From contig NZ_QQBB01000013.1 of the NCBI RefSeq assembly GCF_003350535.1, positions 1-64,000 on the forward strand: 64,000 nucleotides of DNA, read 5' to 3'. The translations under genes and the position numbers were made by a program. Origin of the DNA: Microvirga subterranea. Lineage in GTDB: Bacteria; Pseudomonadota; Alphaproteobacteria; Rhizobiales; Beijerinckiaceae. The first letter of the stretch is position 1; every line of letters starts with the position of its first letter. Below the pieces are notes generated by a model. That model saw nothing but the letters and a program-made list of their open reading frames with translations, made no database searches and was not told the DNA's origin. Below, piece by piece: positions 18,034-25,897 of the stretch.

Positions 18034-18391
18034 CCTTCTTTCTGCCCTGCGTGGGCGTCGCATCCTTGTGGTCGAGGACGAGTACATGATGGCCGATGAC
18101 TTACAGTACGATCTGGAGAAGGCGGGTGCCAAGGTGGTGGGGCCGGTGCCCAGCGTGGCAGACGCCCTGAGGCTGCTGGCCACGGAGGACGCTATCGATG
18201 GTGCCATCCTGGACGTGAACCTCAGGGGCGAGAAGGCATACCCGGTTGCTGACGTCCTGCGCGATCGCGGCATTCCCTTCGTACTTGCGACTGGCTACGA
18301 GCAATGGGCGCTGCCGGGGGCCTACAAGGACGTGCCCCGTTGCGAGAAGCCCGTCGACCTGCGCCATCTGGCCAGAACTCTGTTCGGCTGA
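18026..18391 (+). CDS. Single-domain response regulator
   Basis: 121 residues, a lone receiver. The acidic pair is in VVEDEYMMADDL, the phosphorylated Asp in AILDVNL near residue 62, the switch Thr in LATGYE and the Lys in CEKPVD near 107; all are intact. No output domain exists, so it must act by protein contact or as a phosphate relay or sink. The ATG lies inside the end of the six-PAS kinase gene, so this kinase is the obvious phosphodonor. Confidence 0.9.
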   Translation: MPDLLSALRGRRILVVEDEYMMADDLQYDLEKAGAKVVGPVPSVADALRLLATEDAIDGAILDVNLRGEKAYPVADVLRDRGIPFVLATGYEQWALPGAYKDVPRCEKPVDLRHLARTLFG

Positions 18392-18430
18392 GCCTGCTGA
18401 CCAGATCCTCTTCAGCAGAACGGCAGCTAT

Positions 18431-18534
18431 TGGCACGGGGCCGACCTTAGCCGTACTTCCGCACTGCTTGGATGAGCGGACTTTCATAAGACCATTCCCA
18501 ACGGCTCAGTTTGACCCGGAGCAGCCCTTCCAAT
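18431..18534 (+). repeat. Dispersed intergenic repeat, subfamily A
   Basis: A 104-bp copy beginning TGGCACGGGGCCGACCTTAG, with TGAGCGGACTTTC at offset 42 and ACGGCTCAGTTTGACCCGGA at its end. It is located 39 bp after the response regulator stop, in the same orientation as the gene. Confidence 0.75.
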
Positions 18535-18622
18535 CTGCTGGTGGACCACCCCCGTGCCCCAGATTTACCTGCTGTTGGAAACGCGTCATGCTGCGCTCCT
18601 GAAGATGCTTTGTGGGGCGTCC

Positions 18623-19627
18623 ATGCATCGTCGTCATCTTGCGCCTATCCTTGCACTCGGGATTGCCGTTGACCTCGTCGCCAGCGCAGCGCAGGCGACC
18701 GAGGGCGGGGCCAGTCTCTATCTCCCGGGCCTCCGAGGCCCTCTGGCGGGCATCGTCCCGCCGCCCGGCTTCTACTTCAGCAGCGATTTCCTGGCCTACT
18801 CGGGCGAACTCAGCGGCGCCCGCCGCATCCAGATCGGCGGCGCGGTCTTAGCGGACGTGGAGGTCGAGATCCGGGCCGACTTCCTGACCGCCACCTGGGT
18901 CTTCCCCCTGGACGCGGTGAACGGCCGCATGGCCATCGGTGCCAGCCTGCCGCTGGGTGTGCCGCGGGTCAGCGCTGGTGTCCTGATCGAGGCACCACGG
19001 CTGGGACGCACCTTCGCGTTCAGCCAGCGCGACGCATCGTTCGTGCTCGGCGATCCGGTCTTGACCGGCCTCGTCGGCTGGGATGCGGGCAAGTTCCACT
19101 GGTCGCTCGGTGCGGGCGTCAGCGTCCCGGCCGGCGGCTACGAGGAGGACGAGCTCTCCAATCTCGCCTTCAACCGCTGGGTCGGCGACATCTTCGCCGC
19201 GGCGACTTGGTTCGACCCGGAGACCGGGTGGGACATCTCGGGCGCCGTTGGTTTCGAGATCAACGGCGAGAACCCCGACACTGACTACCGCAGCGGCAAT
19301 GCCTTCCATGTGGACTTGGCCGTCACCAAGAACCTGACCAAGGAGTTCTCGATTGGATTGCTCGCCGGCTACTACGATCAGGTGTCGGAGGACCGTGGCG
19401 AGGGCAATCGGATCGGTCCCTTCAAGGGGCGGGTAACGGCGGTCGGCGCCTCAGCTACCTATAACCTCGAGGTCGCGGGCACGCCGGTGACGGCTAGGCT
19501 CAAGGTGCTGCGCGAGGTCGATGTTGAGAACCGTCCCCAGGGCACCATCGGCCTGTTCACGGTGGCGTTTCCCCTGGGCGGGCATGCCGCTCCCAAGACT
19601 GCCTCGCCCGTCGTCGCGAAGGATTGA
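18623..19627 (+). CDS. Outer-membrane transporter-like protein (phenol-degradation MetA/SphA family)
   Basis: 334 residues from the ATG at 18623, chosen because a signal peptide follows directly (hydrophobic residues 7-22, cleavage after ASAAQA). The mature chain has alternating beta-strand character and the family opening EGGASLYLPG. It also carries segments such as YNLEVAGTPVTARLKVLREV near the end that recall outer-membrane beta barrels annotated as transporters of the phenol-degradation meta-pathway. It probably forms an outer-membrane channel. It heads a same-strand group with DUF3302, HlyD and DUF1254 genes, but the 275-bp gap before them leaves operon membership open. Confidence 0.7.
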   Translation: MHRRHLAPILALGIAVDLVASAAQATEGGASLYLPGLRGPLAGIVPPPGFYFSSDFLAYSGELSGARRIQIGGAVLADVEVEIRADFLTATWVFPLDAVNGRMAIGASLPLGVPRVSAGVLIEAPRLGRTFAFSQRDASFVLGDPVLTGLVGWDAGKFHWSLGAGVSVPAGGYEEDELSNLAFNRWVGDIFAAATWFDPETGWDISGAVGFEINGENPDTDYRSGNAFHVDLAVTKNLTKEFSIGLLAGYYDQVSEDRGEGNRIGPFKGRVTAVGASATYNLEVAGTPVTARLKVLREVDVENRPQGTIGLFTVAFPLGGHAAPKTASPVVAKD

Positions 19628-19902
19628 GGCCAGCCTCAAGCGACGGGCCTCCCTCGTGACAAGGAGGTGATACGGTTGCGGATGCTCGAAAGGGGCCGAT
19701 CAGGTCCGACGTGAACGCGGACGCGGCCGACGTTCCACACCGGAAGGGCACTGGTTCTTGCCGTCCCTGTCAGGCGGCCTAAGTCATAAGATAAGTAAAA
19801 TGTCCTGCGTCCGACCTTGGCTCCGGCGAGCCACCTTTGATCGGCGGCTTCGTCGACGTCGCTCCTGAACCGCGTGGTTGCGTCAACCCAGAGGAGGAGC
19901 CT

Positions 19903-20178
19903 ATGGACCTGCGCAACGGGCCGTCCGGGACACCCATAATGACCGTGATCGACATCTTCGCCTGGATCGTGCTGCTCGTGCTCGTCGGCACGCTCGTGGC
20001 AATCGTCGCGGCGCTCGGCATGATGCCGGGCCGCATCGCCCGCAAGCGCGGACATCCCTGGGCGGAGGCGGTGGCGGTCGGAAGCTGGGCCACGCTGGTG
20101 TTTGGGTTCGTGTTCTGGCCGCTGGTCCTGATCTGGGCCTATGTCGACGTGCCAGCGAGGCGGGAGACGCCGCGATGA
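19903..20178 (+). CDS. DUF3302 small inner-membrane protein (YiaW-like)
   Basis: 91 residues with two membrane segments (about 13-38 and 57-80). The GAGGAGGAG site at 19891 fixes the start. Family members such as E. coli YiaW are encoded next to an HlyD-type protein, exactly as here: the stop overlaps the start of the HlyD-like gene by an ATGA tetranucleotide. Its biochemical role is not known. It probably forms a complex with the adjacent membrane-fusion-type protein. Confidence 0.78.
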   Translation: MDLRNGPSGTPIMTVIDIFAWIVLLVLVGTLVAIVAALGMMPGRIARKRGHPWAEAVAVGSWATLVFGFVFWPLVLIWAYVDVPARRETPR

Positions 20179-21110
20179 TCGTCGTCCTGCTCAATGCCTA
20201 CATCGCCCTCCTCGCCCTGTTCGTCTGGCTCCGGTTCATCCCGTTCAACACGTTCTGGAAGCTCTCGCCGGTCCTGGTATTGCTTGCCCTCCTTATCGGC
20301 CTGTTCATTCCGATGGGCTGGGGCGCTCCCTCCGGACCCGCGGCGGTGATCCGCAACTCGGTTCAGATCATCCCGTCCGTGGCAGGGGAGGTCGCCGACG
20401 TCCCGGTCGCAGCCAACGAGCCGATCAAGGCAGGCGATGTTCTGTTCCGGATCGACCCGACCACCTACCAAGCCCAGGTCGACACCATTCAAGCCCAGCT
20501 CAAGTTCGCCGAACTTCGTCTCGGTCAGTTCTCCGAACTCCAGAGCCGTGACACCGGACGCGCCTTCGACGTGCAGCAGCGCGAGGCCGAGGTCGAGCAG
20601 TTGCGTGCCCAGCTCGAAGGCGCCAAGTGGAACCTCGACAAGACCACTGTGCGGGCTCCGGCCGACGGCTACGTCACCAATCTGGCGCTGCGCAAAGGGG
20701 CGAGGGTCACTGCCCAGTCCCCGGTGATGGCCTTCATCGACACCTCGGAGACCATCCTCGGCGTCGAGATCCCGCAGATCTACGCCCGCTACATCGAGGT
20801 CGGGCAGCCCGTTGAAGTCACATTCAAGCCGTTTCCGGGCGAGGTCTTCCCTGGGCGTATCGAGACGGTGTTGCAGGCCATCGCCACCGGACAGACGCAG
20901 GTCGGCGGCTTGGCCGTTGCTCCGTCAGAAATCCAGGCGTCGCCGTTCGCGGTCCGCATCCGGCTCGACGATCAGGGCGTGGCGCAGCGCCTGCCGGCGG
21001 GGAGCACGGGGCTGGCGGCGATCTACACCAACCACGTCACGGCCGCTCACGTCATCCGGAAGGTCGTCCTGCGGCAGACGGCGATCGTCAATTACATCAA
21101 TCCGTTCTGA
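20175..21110 (+). CDS. HlyD-family membrane-fusion protein (YiaV-like)
   Basis: 311 residues. Two N-terminal membrane segments (about 2-20 and 27-48) are followed by a lipoyl/biotinyl-like domain (SVAGEVADVPVAANEPIKAG), a helical hairpin (about 100-150), the returning half TTVRAPADGYVTNLAL and a beta-barrel domain. Such adaptor proteins bridge inner-membrane transporters to outer-membrane channels. No transporter of the MFS or ABC class is adjacent; the partner is the DUF3302 protein. The outer-membrane-type protein encoded upstream could complete an envelope-spanning assembly, which is inference. Confidence 0.82.
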   Translation: MIVVLLNAYIALLALFVWLRFIPFNTFWKLSPVLVLLALLIGLFIPMGWGAPSGPAAVIRNSVQIIPSVAGEVADVPVAANEPIKAGDVLFRIDPTTYQAQVDTIQAQLKFAELRLGQFSELQSRDTGRAFDVQQREAEVEQLRAQLEGAKWNLDKTTVRAPADGYVTNLALRKGARVTAQSPVMAFIDTSETILGVEIPQIYARYIEVGQPVEVTFKPFPGEVFPGRIETVLQAIATGQTQVGGLAVAPSEIQASPFAVRIRLDDQGVAQRLPAGSTGLAAIYTNHVTAAHVIRKVVLRQTAIVNYINPF

Positions 21111-21138
21111 GCGGGATCGCGGCACACGGGAGAAGACA

Positions 21139-22449
21139 ATGAAAGTGATGATCCTTGCAACCCTCGCTGCCATCGCGTTCGCGGCACCCGTGCGGGCGCA
21201 GCCAGCACCCATCTCCGACCAGGACATCAGCAACGCCTACATCTATCTGCTCGGCCGCCTGATGGTGACGCGCCAGCAGCAGCTCGACTTCCAGGAGGGC
21301 TTCAAGTGGAATGAGCTCCGGCACCGCAAACCCGGAGCCGTGGACTGGCCCAACCCGAACCTTGACGTCGCCTATTCCGAAGCCTGGGTCGCCGTGGATG
21401 AGGAAAGTTGCACGATCGTCACCGTACCAAAGGTCGAGGGACGCTACTATACCGTGCAGGTTCTGAATGGCTGGGGCGAGACGCTGGCCAACATCAATGA
21501 GCGCGTCTTTCCCAATCGCCCCTCCGGCGAATTCGCGTTGTGTCTGAGGGGAGCGAAGGCCACTCTACCGACCGAGGTGGTGCGCATCGACCTGCCGGTG
21601 AAGCATTCACGGATCCTGTCACGGGTCGAGTTGGGCGACGACTGGGACAAGGCGGTCGCCTTGCAGCACCAATTCACGCTCAGGGCCACCGGCAATCCTG
21701 CGCTGCCCGACATCCCGAGGACACCGATCTTCGAACTCGAGCAGTTCCCCGGCGTCGAGGCCTTCGATGCCGCCGAGGCGGCACTCGACAGCGAGCCGGA
21801 CATCAATCCCGGCCTTGAGGCCATGCAGGAGAGGACCCGCGCCATTGCAAGGGCCGCGAAGGAACAGCCCGAGCGCGGCCGGATCGACCAGGTGATCCGC
21901 GAACAGGCCTTTGCCGAGATCGCGAAGGCCGGCACCCGCATCGGGCACGGGACAGTCCAGAACGGTTGGGCACGGCCAGGCGTGGTGGGTGAATACGGGA
22001 TCGACTATCTCACCCGGACTCTCGTGAACTATCGCGGCATCTGGGCCAACGTCAAACCGGAAGTCCTTTACTACCGAGGCGGCAACGACTCCACGGGCGC
22101 CGAGCTCAACGGCGACAATGTCTACACGCTGACCTTTCCGAAGGACGAGTTGCCGTCCAGGTTTGCCAATTACTTCTGGTCGGTCATCGCCGTCGACAGC
22201 ACACGCTTTCGCGTGCTGCCGAACCCGAGGAATCGGTATCTGCTGAATCGCGAGACCAAGCCCGAGTACAACGCGGATGGTTCGTTGACGCTGTATTTCG
22301 CGGACCAGAAGCCGTCGGACGCGCCGGACGGCAACTGGCTGCCGACACCGAAAGGCACGGTGTACCGCCTGACCTTCCGCTACTACGGCCCGACTGAGGG
22401 GGTCGCGAACGGCACCTACTACCCACCGGCACTGCGGCGGATGAACTGA
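21139..22449 (+). CDS. DUF1254/DUF1214 exported protein (first copy)
   Basis: 436 residues with a Sec signal (residues 1-20, cleavage after VRA). The N-terminal half matches DUF1254 (DVAYSEAWVAVDEES, YYTVQVLNGWGE), the C-terminal half DUF1214 (YFWSVIAVDSTRF, GNWLPTPKGTVYRLTFRYYGP). Proteins of this family occur throughout proteobacteria in the periplasm; no enzymatic activity is established to my knowledge. The start at 21139 follows GGGAGAAG. It is 28 bp behind the HlyD-like gene and 44 bp ahead of the HAD phosphatase, so all are probably cotranscribed. Confidence 0.82.
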   Translation: MKVMILATLAAIAFAAPVRAQPAPISDQDISNAYIYLLGRLMVTRQQQLDFQEGFKWNELRHRKPGAVDWPNPNLDVAYSEAWVAVDEESCTIVTVPKVEGRYYTVQVLNGWGETLANINERVFPNRPSGEFALCLRGAKATLPTEVVRIDLPVKHSRILSRVELGDDWDKAVALQHQFTLRATGNPALPDIPRTPIFELEQFPGVEAFDAAEAALDSEPDINPGLEAMQERTRAIARAAKEQPERGRIDQVIREQAFAEIAKAGTRIGHGTVQNGWARPGVVGEYGIDYLTRTLVNYRGIWANVKPEVLYYRGGNDSTGAELNGDNVYTLTFPKDELPSRFANYFWSVIAVDSTRFRVLPNPRNRYLLNRETKPEYNADGSLTLYFADQKPSDAPDGNWLPTPKGTVYRLTFRYYGPTEGVANGTYYPPALRRMN

Positions 22450-22493
22450 CCCGGGCAGGGAGAGGTGATGCAGCCATCGACGGGAGGCAAACC

Positions 22494-23525
22494 GTGACGA
22501 TCCACCAGCCATGGCAGGTCCGCTGGCCCCCGTGCAATCCCGTGATCCAGTCGGCCTCGCGGGCAGGACTCGGCGGGTTCCTCGCGATCCTGCTCCTCAC
22601 GGCCAATGCTCTCGCGCAGGCCGACCCGCTGCCCTCGTGGAACGACTCGCCGACCAAGCAGGCCATCGTGGCCTTCGTCGCGAGGGCCACCCAATCGGAC
22701 GGACCGGATTTCGTGCCCGAGAAGGAGCGGGTCGCCGTCTTCGACATGGACGGCACGCTCGTGCCGGAACGGCCGATTCCCATCGCGCTCGTTCCGGTGC
22801 TCGCCGACATCAAGGAAGCCGTCGCCAGGAACCCGCTGCTCGGCGACCCACCCGCGGTCGCGGCGCTGCTCAAGGGCGATGATGCCGCGCTGCATGCCGC
22901 CGGCGAGCAGGGCATCAACGACCTGATCGCGGCGGCGACCGACGGCCGGACCACCAAGGACATCGTCCGGAACGTCGGGCCGCTGACGGCGCAGGCGTCC
23001 CATCCGAAGTTCGGCTTGACTTACGCCAAGGCCGTCTACCAGCCGATGCGCGAGCTGCTCGCCGATCTCGAGGCCCACGGCTTCCGGAACTGGATTTGCA
23101 GCGGCAGCCCGGTCCTGATCACACGGGCGCTTTCAGAGCAGATGTTCGGCATCCCACCGGAACGGGTGATCGGCAGCCATGTCACGACAAAGCTGGAGGA
23201 GCGGGACGGCAGGACGGTGCTCGTCTTCGATGGACGCATCGGCCATCTGAACGACGGCGCCGGCAAGCCTGTTGCCATCAACCTTGCACTTGGCACGCGT
23301 CCGGTTTTCGTCGCCGGCAACGAGGGTGGGCGCGGGGATATCGCGATGATGCGCTGGTCGAAGGATCGCCAAGGCCCGAGCTTCCACCTTCTCATCGATC
23401 ATGACGATGGCGAGCGCGAGTACGCCTACGAGGAGTCGGACGACTACTCGCTGAAGGTCGCACAGACATACGGCTTCCAAGTTGTCAGCATCAAGCAGGA
23501 CTGGAAGACCATCGTCGGGCCCTGA
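22494..23525 (+). CDS. Exported HAD-superfamily phosphatase-like protein
   Basis: 343 residues from a GTG preceded by GGGAGGC. A hydrophobic stretch (residues 26-43, ending ANALAQA) looks like an export signal. HAD motif I is VFDMDGTL (nucleophile D near residue 84), motif II a Ser in WICSGSP, and the later acidic motif is in FVAGNEGGRGDIAMM. This is the phosphoserine-phosphatase-like branch of the family. It sits between two DUF1254 genes, an arrangement suggesting a shared periplasmic process. The natural phosphoester is unknown. Confidence 0.8.
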   Translation: MTIHQPWQVRWPPCNPVIQSASRAGLGGFLAILLLTANALAQADPLPSWNDSPTKQAIVAFVARATQSDGPDFVPEKERVAVFDMDGTLVPERPIPIALVPVLADIKEAVARNPLLGDPPAVAALLKGDDAALHAAGEQGINDLIAAATDGRTTKDIVRNVGPLTAQASHPKFGLTYAKAVYQPMRELLADLEAHGFRNWICSGSPVLITRALSEQMFGIPPERVIGSHVTTKLEERDGRTVLVFDGRIGHLNDGAGKPVAINLALGTRPVFVAGNEGGRGDIAMMRWSKDRQGPSFHLLIDHDDGEREYAYEESDDYSLKVAQTYGFQVVSIKQDWKTIVGP

Positions 23526-23558
23526 GGACCGGTCGCGAGAAGGATCAAGGAGCAGGTC

Positions 23559-25127
23559 ATGACCCATACACTCAGCAAGGATACATCCGTGGCAGGCGGC
23601 GACCCGGCGCGTCCTTCGCTCAGCCGCCGCAACGTCCTGCTGGCCGGCCCTGCGGTGGCTGTTGCGTCCACGCTCGGCCTCGGTGCATCGGCACGGCTTG
23701 TACAGGCGGCGGAGCTCAACCCACAACCGCTGCCGCCGTCCCCAAACTGGGCGCAGGCCATGCCGTCGGGCCCCGACGTCAGCGTCAGGATCACCGAGCC
23801 CTATGCCAGGATGGTCGCCCGGGACGCCTACTTCTGGGCCTGGCCATTGGTGAACATCTACAATCGCCGTCTCGCCTTCAAGCACGCGCCGCAGGTCGGC
23901 CTCATGAACGGCGTGCTGCCCTTCGCGCCGCTCAACACCCTGTCCATGCTGCACGACTACATCGAGCCCGAGCAGCGCTGGGTCGCCTGCCCGAACCAGG
24001 ACGTGGTCTACGGCGCTGCCGTTGCGGCCCTCGACGAGACTCCTGTGGTGGTGCAGGTGCCGGACTTCCGCGGGCGGTTCTGGGTCTACCAGGTGGTGGA
24101 CCTGCGCACGGACGGGTTTGTCGAACTCGGGTCAATGTACGGCACGCAGCCTGGCTTTTACCTGCTGGCGCGAGCCGACTGGCAGGGCGAGACACCCCGC
24201 GGCATCACCAAGGTGTTCCAGGCCCAGACCGGAACAGCCTTCGTCGTGCCGCGCGTGTTCCAGGACGACACGGCGGAGGACCGGCAGGCGGTGCAGGCTC
24301 TCATCGCTGGCATCGACGTCTATCCGCTGGCGCAGTTCGACGGGACGATGAAGCAGCACGACTGGCGCCAACTCCCACGGCTCGGCTCGTCCACGGGCGA
24401 CAGCGGCGAGGGCGAGACCCGCTGGGTGTTCCCGGAGACCTTCTTCGACCAGTTGCCGCAGGTCCTGACGGATGCGCCGCCGCTGCCGGGTGAGGAGGCG
24501 CGCTACGCTCAGGTCCTGGCCGTCATCGCGGCAGCTCAGAAGGATCCCGCGCTCAAGCAGGCGATGACCGACGAGGCAAAGAAGACGGACGTGGACCTCG
24601 TCGGCCCGCTGCTGCAATTCCGCAACTGGGGTGAGCAGCTTCCCTACCACTGGAGCTCGATCTCGAACAGCGCCGCCTTCGGCACCGACTACTTCACAAG
24701 GACAGCCGTCGCGAAGTCAAACATCCTGGTCAACGCGCCCAACGAGACAAAGTACTACTACCAGGATCTCGACGCCTCCGGCGCCCGTCTCAACGGCGCC
24801 AACCGCTACGCGGTGACCTTCGCAAAGGACCAGACGCCACCGGTGGACGGGTTCTGGTCGCTGACGCTGTATGACGAGCACCACTTCTTCGTGCCGAACG
24901 AGATCAAGCGCTACTCGCTGGGCACCAAGAACAAGTCGCTGCGCCCCAACCCGGATGGCTCGCTCACGATCTATGTGCAGGCCGAACCGCCACCGGAAGC
25001 GCAGCGCGGCAACTGGTTGCCTGCGCCGAATGGGGCCGACTTCACGCTTTACATGCGCGCCTATTGGCCGAAGACCGCGATCCTCGACGGCTCATGGACG
25101 CCGCCAGCGGTGCACCGGGCGGCGTGA
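23559..25127 (+). CDS. DUF1254/DUF1214 exported protein with Tat signal (second copy)
   Basis: 522 residues. The N-terminus carries a twin-arginine motif SRRNVLLAG (residue 22 on) followed by a hydrophobic stretch, so it is exported folded, which hints at a cofactor or complex. It has the same DUF1254 (VACPNQDVVYGAA, FWVYQVVDLRTDGFV) and DUF1214 (GFWSLTLYDEHHFFVPN, GNWLPAPNGADFTLYMRAYWP) halves as the first copy but is diverged. A 33-bp gap separates it from the HAD gene. It is the last gene of the cassette. Confidence 0.82.
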   Translation: MTHTLSKDTSVAGGDPARPSLSRRNVLLAGPAVAVASTLGLGASARLVQAAELNPQPLPPSPNWAQAMPSGPDVSVRITEPYARMVARDAYFWAWPLVNIYNRRLAFKHAPQVGLMNGVLPFAPLNTLSMLHDYIEPEQRWVACPNQDVVYGAAVAALDETPVVVQVPDFRGRFWVYQVVDLRTDGFVELGSMYGTQPGFYLLARADWQGETPRGITKVFQAQTGTAFVVPRVFQDDTAEDRQAVQALIAGIDVYPLAQFDGTMKQHDWRQLPRLGSSTGDSGEGETRWVFPETFFDQLPQVLTDAPPLPGEEARYAQVLAVIAAAQKDPALKQAMTDEAKKTDVDLVGPLLQFRNWGEQLPYHWSSISNSAAFGTDYFTRTAVAKSNILVNAPNETKYYYQDLDASGARLNGANRYAVTFAKDQTPPVDGFWSLTLYDEHHFFVPNEIKRYSLGTKNKSLRPNPDGSLTIYVQAEPPPEAQRGNWLPAPNGADFTLYMRAYWPKTAILDGSWTPPAVHRAA

Positions 25128-25156
25128 TGATTGATCGTGTTCGGAACGTCAGGTTG

Positions 25157-25242
25157 TGGCACGCCTGAGACGTAAGCTCGAAGGCAGCAATCCTCATTGA
25201 AGCGGACGTTCGCAAATTGCAGGGAATCTTGGTTCCTGACCC
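25157..25242 (+). repeat. Dispersed intergenic repeat, subfamily B
   Basis: An 86-bp copy beginning TGGCACGCCTGAGACGTAAG, with TTGAAGCGGACGTTC at offset 42. It is almost identical to 8894-8979 over the first half. It lies 29 bp downstream of the second DUF1254 gene. Confidence 0.75.
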
Positions 25243-25421
25243 GCAGGAGACATCCTGGCGGTCGGGTAGGGATGGCCGTTCCGGCGCCGTAGGAGACATC
25301 TCAAGTCGCAGGGTGTGCGGTTCCCAAACCCCTGGCTCTTCCGACACGTTACTTCCCATTCGCGCTTCGGGATTGGGAACCGCTATCCTTATGAATCAAA
25401 GGGTTACCGACTGAGTTAGTT

Positions 25422-25467
25422 TCTTCTAAGCAGTAGGTCGCAGGTTCGAGCCCTGCCGGGGTCGCCA
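25422..25467 (+). pseudogene. 3' half of a tRNA-Arg(TCT), attachment-site-like relic
   Basis: The segment contains an anticodon loop CTTCTAA (anticodon TCT), variable bases AGGTC, a perfect T-arm GCAGG-TTCGAGC-CCTGC, an acceptor strand CGGGGTC and a terminal GCCA. No matching 5' half exists: the bases upstream cannot form the D-arm or the anticodon stem, and GACCCCG is absent. A 3' half-tRNA alone is what remains at one end of an integrative element that used the tRNA gene as attachment site. It is not a functional tRNA. Confidence 0.7.
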
Positions 25468-25897
25468 ACAAAATCAATTGCTTATCGGGATCTTTTGCGT
25501 CTGCATTCCGTCAATTTTCCCACCTGGGTAACAGGAGGGGTAACAACGGGCGAAAGATGATTGGCGCCTCTGCTGAGAGAAAATCAGCGTGGAAGCCGTG
25601 TTGTGGAGGCGCGCGCCTTTCGAATCAGCATGCGCCAATGTGCGATAGCACCACGAGAATCATAAGGCGCGTCTTTCCCGCCAGCTGCCGCGCTCGCCTC
25701 TAGCTCGATGCGACAGACTAACTTGAATCGAAGATTCACCTTCCATTTATAGGAATAAGATCGCGCCGCGCATTCACCAGCTGCAGCGGGTGGTCCTCTG
25801 TTCACAGATAAGCGACGATCCCTCAGAAAAGCCATACGGCGCAATCTGGCCAATATTGGGCTGTTGGTCTCAACTGCGCTTGGGGAGGTTCGGCAGC
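25468..25897. other. Intergenic region after the tRNA relic
   Basis: About 430 bp without a supportable gene, although an open frame reaches back to a GTG at 25790. A near-direct repeat of GGGTAAC occurs at about 25526-25543 (GGGTAACAGGAGGGGTAAC). No integrase gene is visible next to the tRNA relic on either side. Confidence 0.4.

Noticed and set aside
25526..25543. GGGTAAC direct repeat as CRISPR or origin repeat
   Set aside because: Only two units, too short and not regularly spaced further; no cas genes or spacer-like array in the window.
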